Origin: an uncultured Alphaproteobacteria bacterium
GTDB taxonomy: Bacteria; Pseudomonadota; Alphaproteobacteria; GCA-2731375
Direction: 5' to 3'
Length of the DNA stretch: 5,429 bases
NCBI GenBank assembly: GCA_913049615.1
Contig: CAJWZI010000147.1
Span: forward strand, 1-5,429
The notes under the pieces were generated by a model. The model saw only the letters and a list, made by a program, of their open reading frames with translations. It had not been told where the DNA came from and ran no database searches. The translations under genes and the position numbers were made by a program. Below are positions 5,216 to 5,429 of this stretch, piece after piece; the first letter of the stretch is position 1; every line of letters starts with the position of its first letter.

Positions 5216-5429
5216 ATGCAGAAGATGTGGCCATCAAAAGACGCCTCGGTGCTTATCGTTGGTGCCGGGCCCGTTGGACTGACCCTAGCCATGGACCTGG
5301 CTTGGCGCGGCATCAATGTGATAGTTGCCGAAACGCGGGCGCGGGGCGAACCACCGCCACCCAAATGCAACCATGTTTCGGCCCGCAGCATGGAAGTTTT
5401 CCGCCGATTAGGCGTTGCGGGAAAGCTAC
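5216..5429 (+). CDS. FAD-dependent aromatic-ring monooxygenase, N-terminal 71 residues (partial)
   Basis: Start of a flavoprotein hydroxylase of the FAD-binding_3 group (phenol hydroxylase, TfdB and MhpA relatives), which uses NAD(P)H and oxygen to hydroxylate an aromatic ring. The gene is cut by the right edge; relatives are about 500-600 residues. Visible are V-L-I-V-G-A-G-P-V-G-L-T-L-A (12-25) with the FAD-binding G-x-G-x-x-G at 16-21, a conserved acidic residue (Glu39) at the end of the second strand for the FAD ribose, and C-N-H-V-S-A-R-S-M-E-V-F-R-R-L-G (51-66), which in these enzymes contains the Arg near the flavin. Two ATGs compete: 5216 (two bases after AAGGA at 5209-5213, too close) and 5225 (11 bases after it). 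The second may be the real start. An in-frame TGA at 5174 excludes longer forms. It probably continues the rightward operon; substrate unknown. Confidence 0.9.
   Translation, partial: MQKMWPSKDASVLIVGAGPVGLTLAMDLAWRGINVIVAETRARGEPPPPKCNHVSARSMEVFRRLGVAGKL

Noticed and set aside
1..5429. CRISPR array, tRNA or rRNA gene, insertion sequence, phage or toxin-antitoxin module
   Set aside because: I saw no regular repeat-spacer series, cloverleaf, rRNA-like block, transposase motif or paired small toxin/antitoxin genes; the window is accounted for by transport and catabolic genes.

Overview
The window looks like a catabolic locus from a proteobacterium, most likely an alphaproteobacterium with moderate G+C. 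It has a tripartite (TRAP) uptake system whose binding protein resembles the alpha-keto-acid binder TakP, a twin-arginine exported solute receptor, bacterial Shine-Dalgarno sites, and a PaaI-thioesterase / GST / aldehyde dehydrogenase / FAD-monooxygenase series typical of aromatic-acid degraders. The taxonomic call is inference from family resemblance only.

Left arm (minus strand, about 1-2173): a TRAP transporter operon in the order dctP (substrate-binding protein), dctQ (small permease), dctM (large permease, cut by the window edge). dctP and dctQ are separated by 109 bases holding a strong stem-loop. dctQ and dctM overlap by four bases at TTGA, with dctM starting at TTG behind a good ribosome binding site.

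Centre (2174-2473): exactly 300 bases without a gene, between the divergent operons. It must hold both promoters. It contains a 10-base direct repeat spaced by seven helical turns, two short palindromes and a repeated octamer, but no consensus-strength promoter.

Right arm (plus strand, 2474-5429): PaaI-type hotdog thioesterase, glutathione S-transferase-like protein, succinate-semialdehyde dehydrogenase-type aldehyde dehydrogenase, and the start of an FAD-dependent aromatic-ring monooxygenase cut by the right edge. All are co-directional, with gaps of 21, 99 and 63 bases; the two longer gaps carry inverted repeats.

Working model (inference): the TRAP system imports an organic acid, possibly an aromatic or keto acid. 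The monooxygenase hydroxylates an aromatic intermediate, ring cleavage by genes beyond the window follows, and the dehydrogenase oxidises a semialdehyde product toward succinate. The GST and thioesterase would have accessory or housekeeping roles. All gene families are known; I see no convincing new system. The most open points are the true substrate, the role of the GST, and the regulatory structure between the divergent operons.
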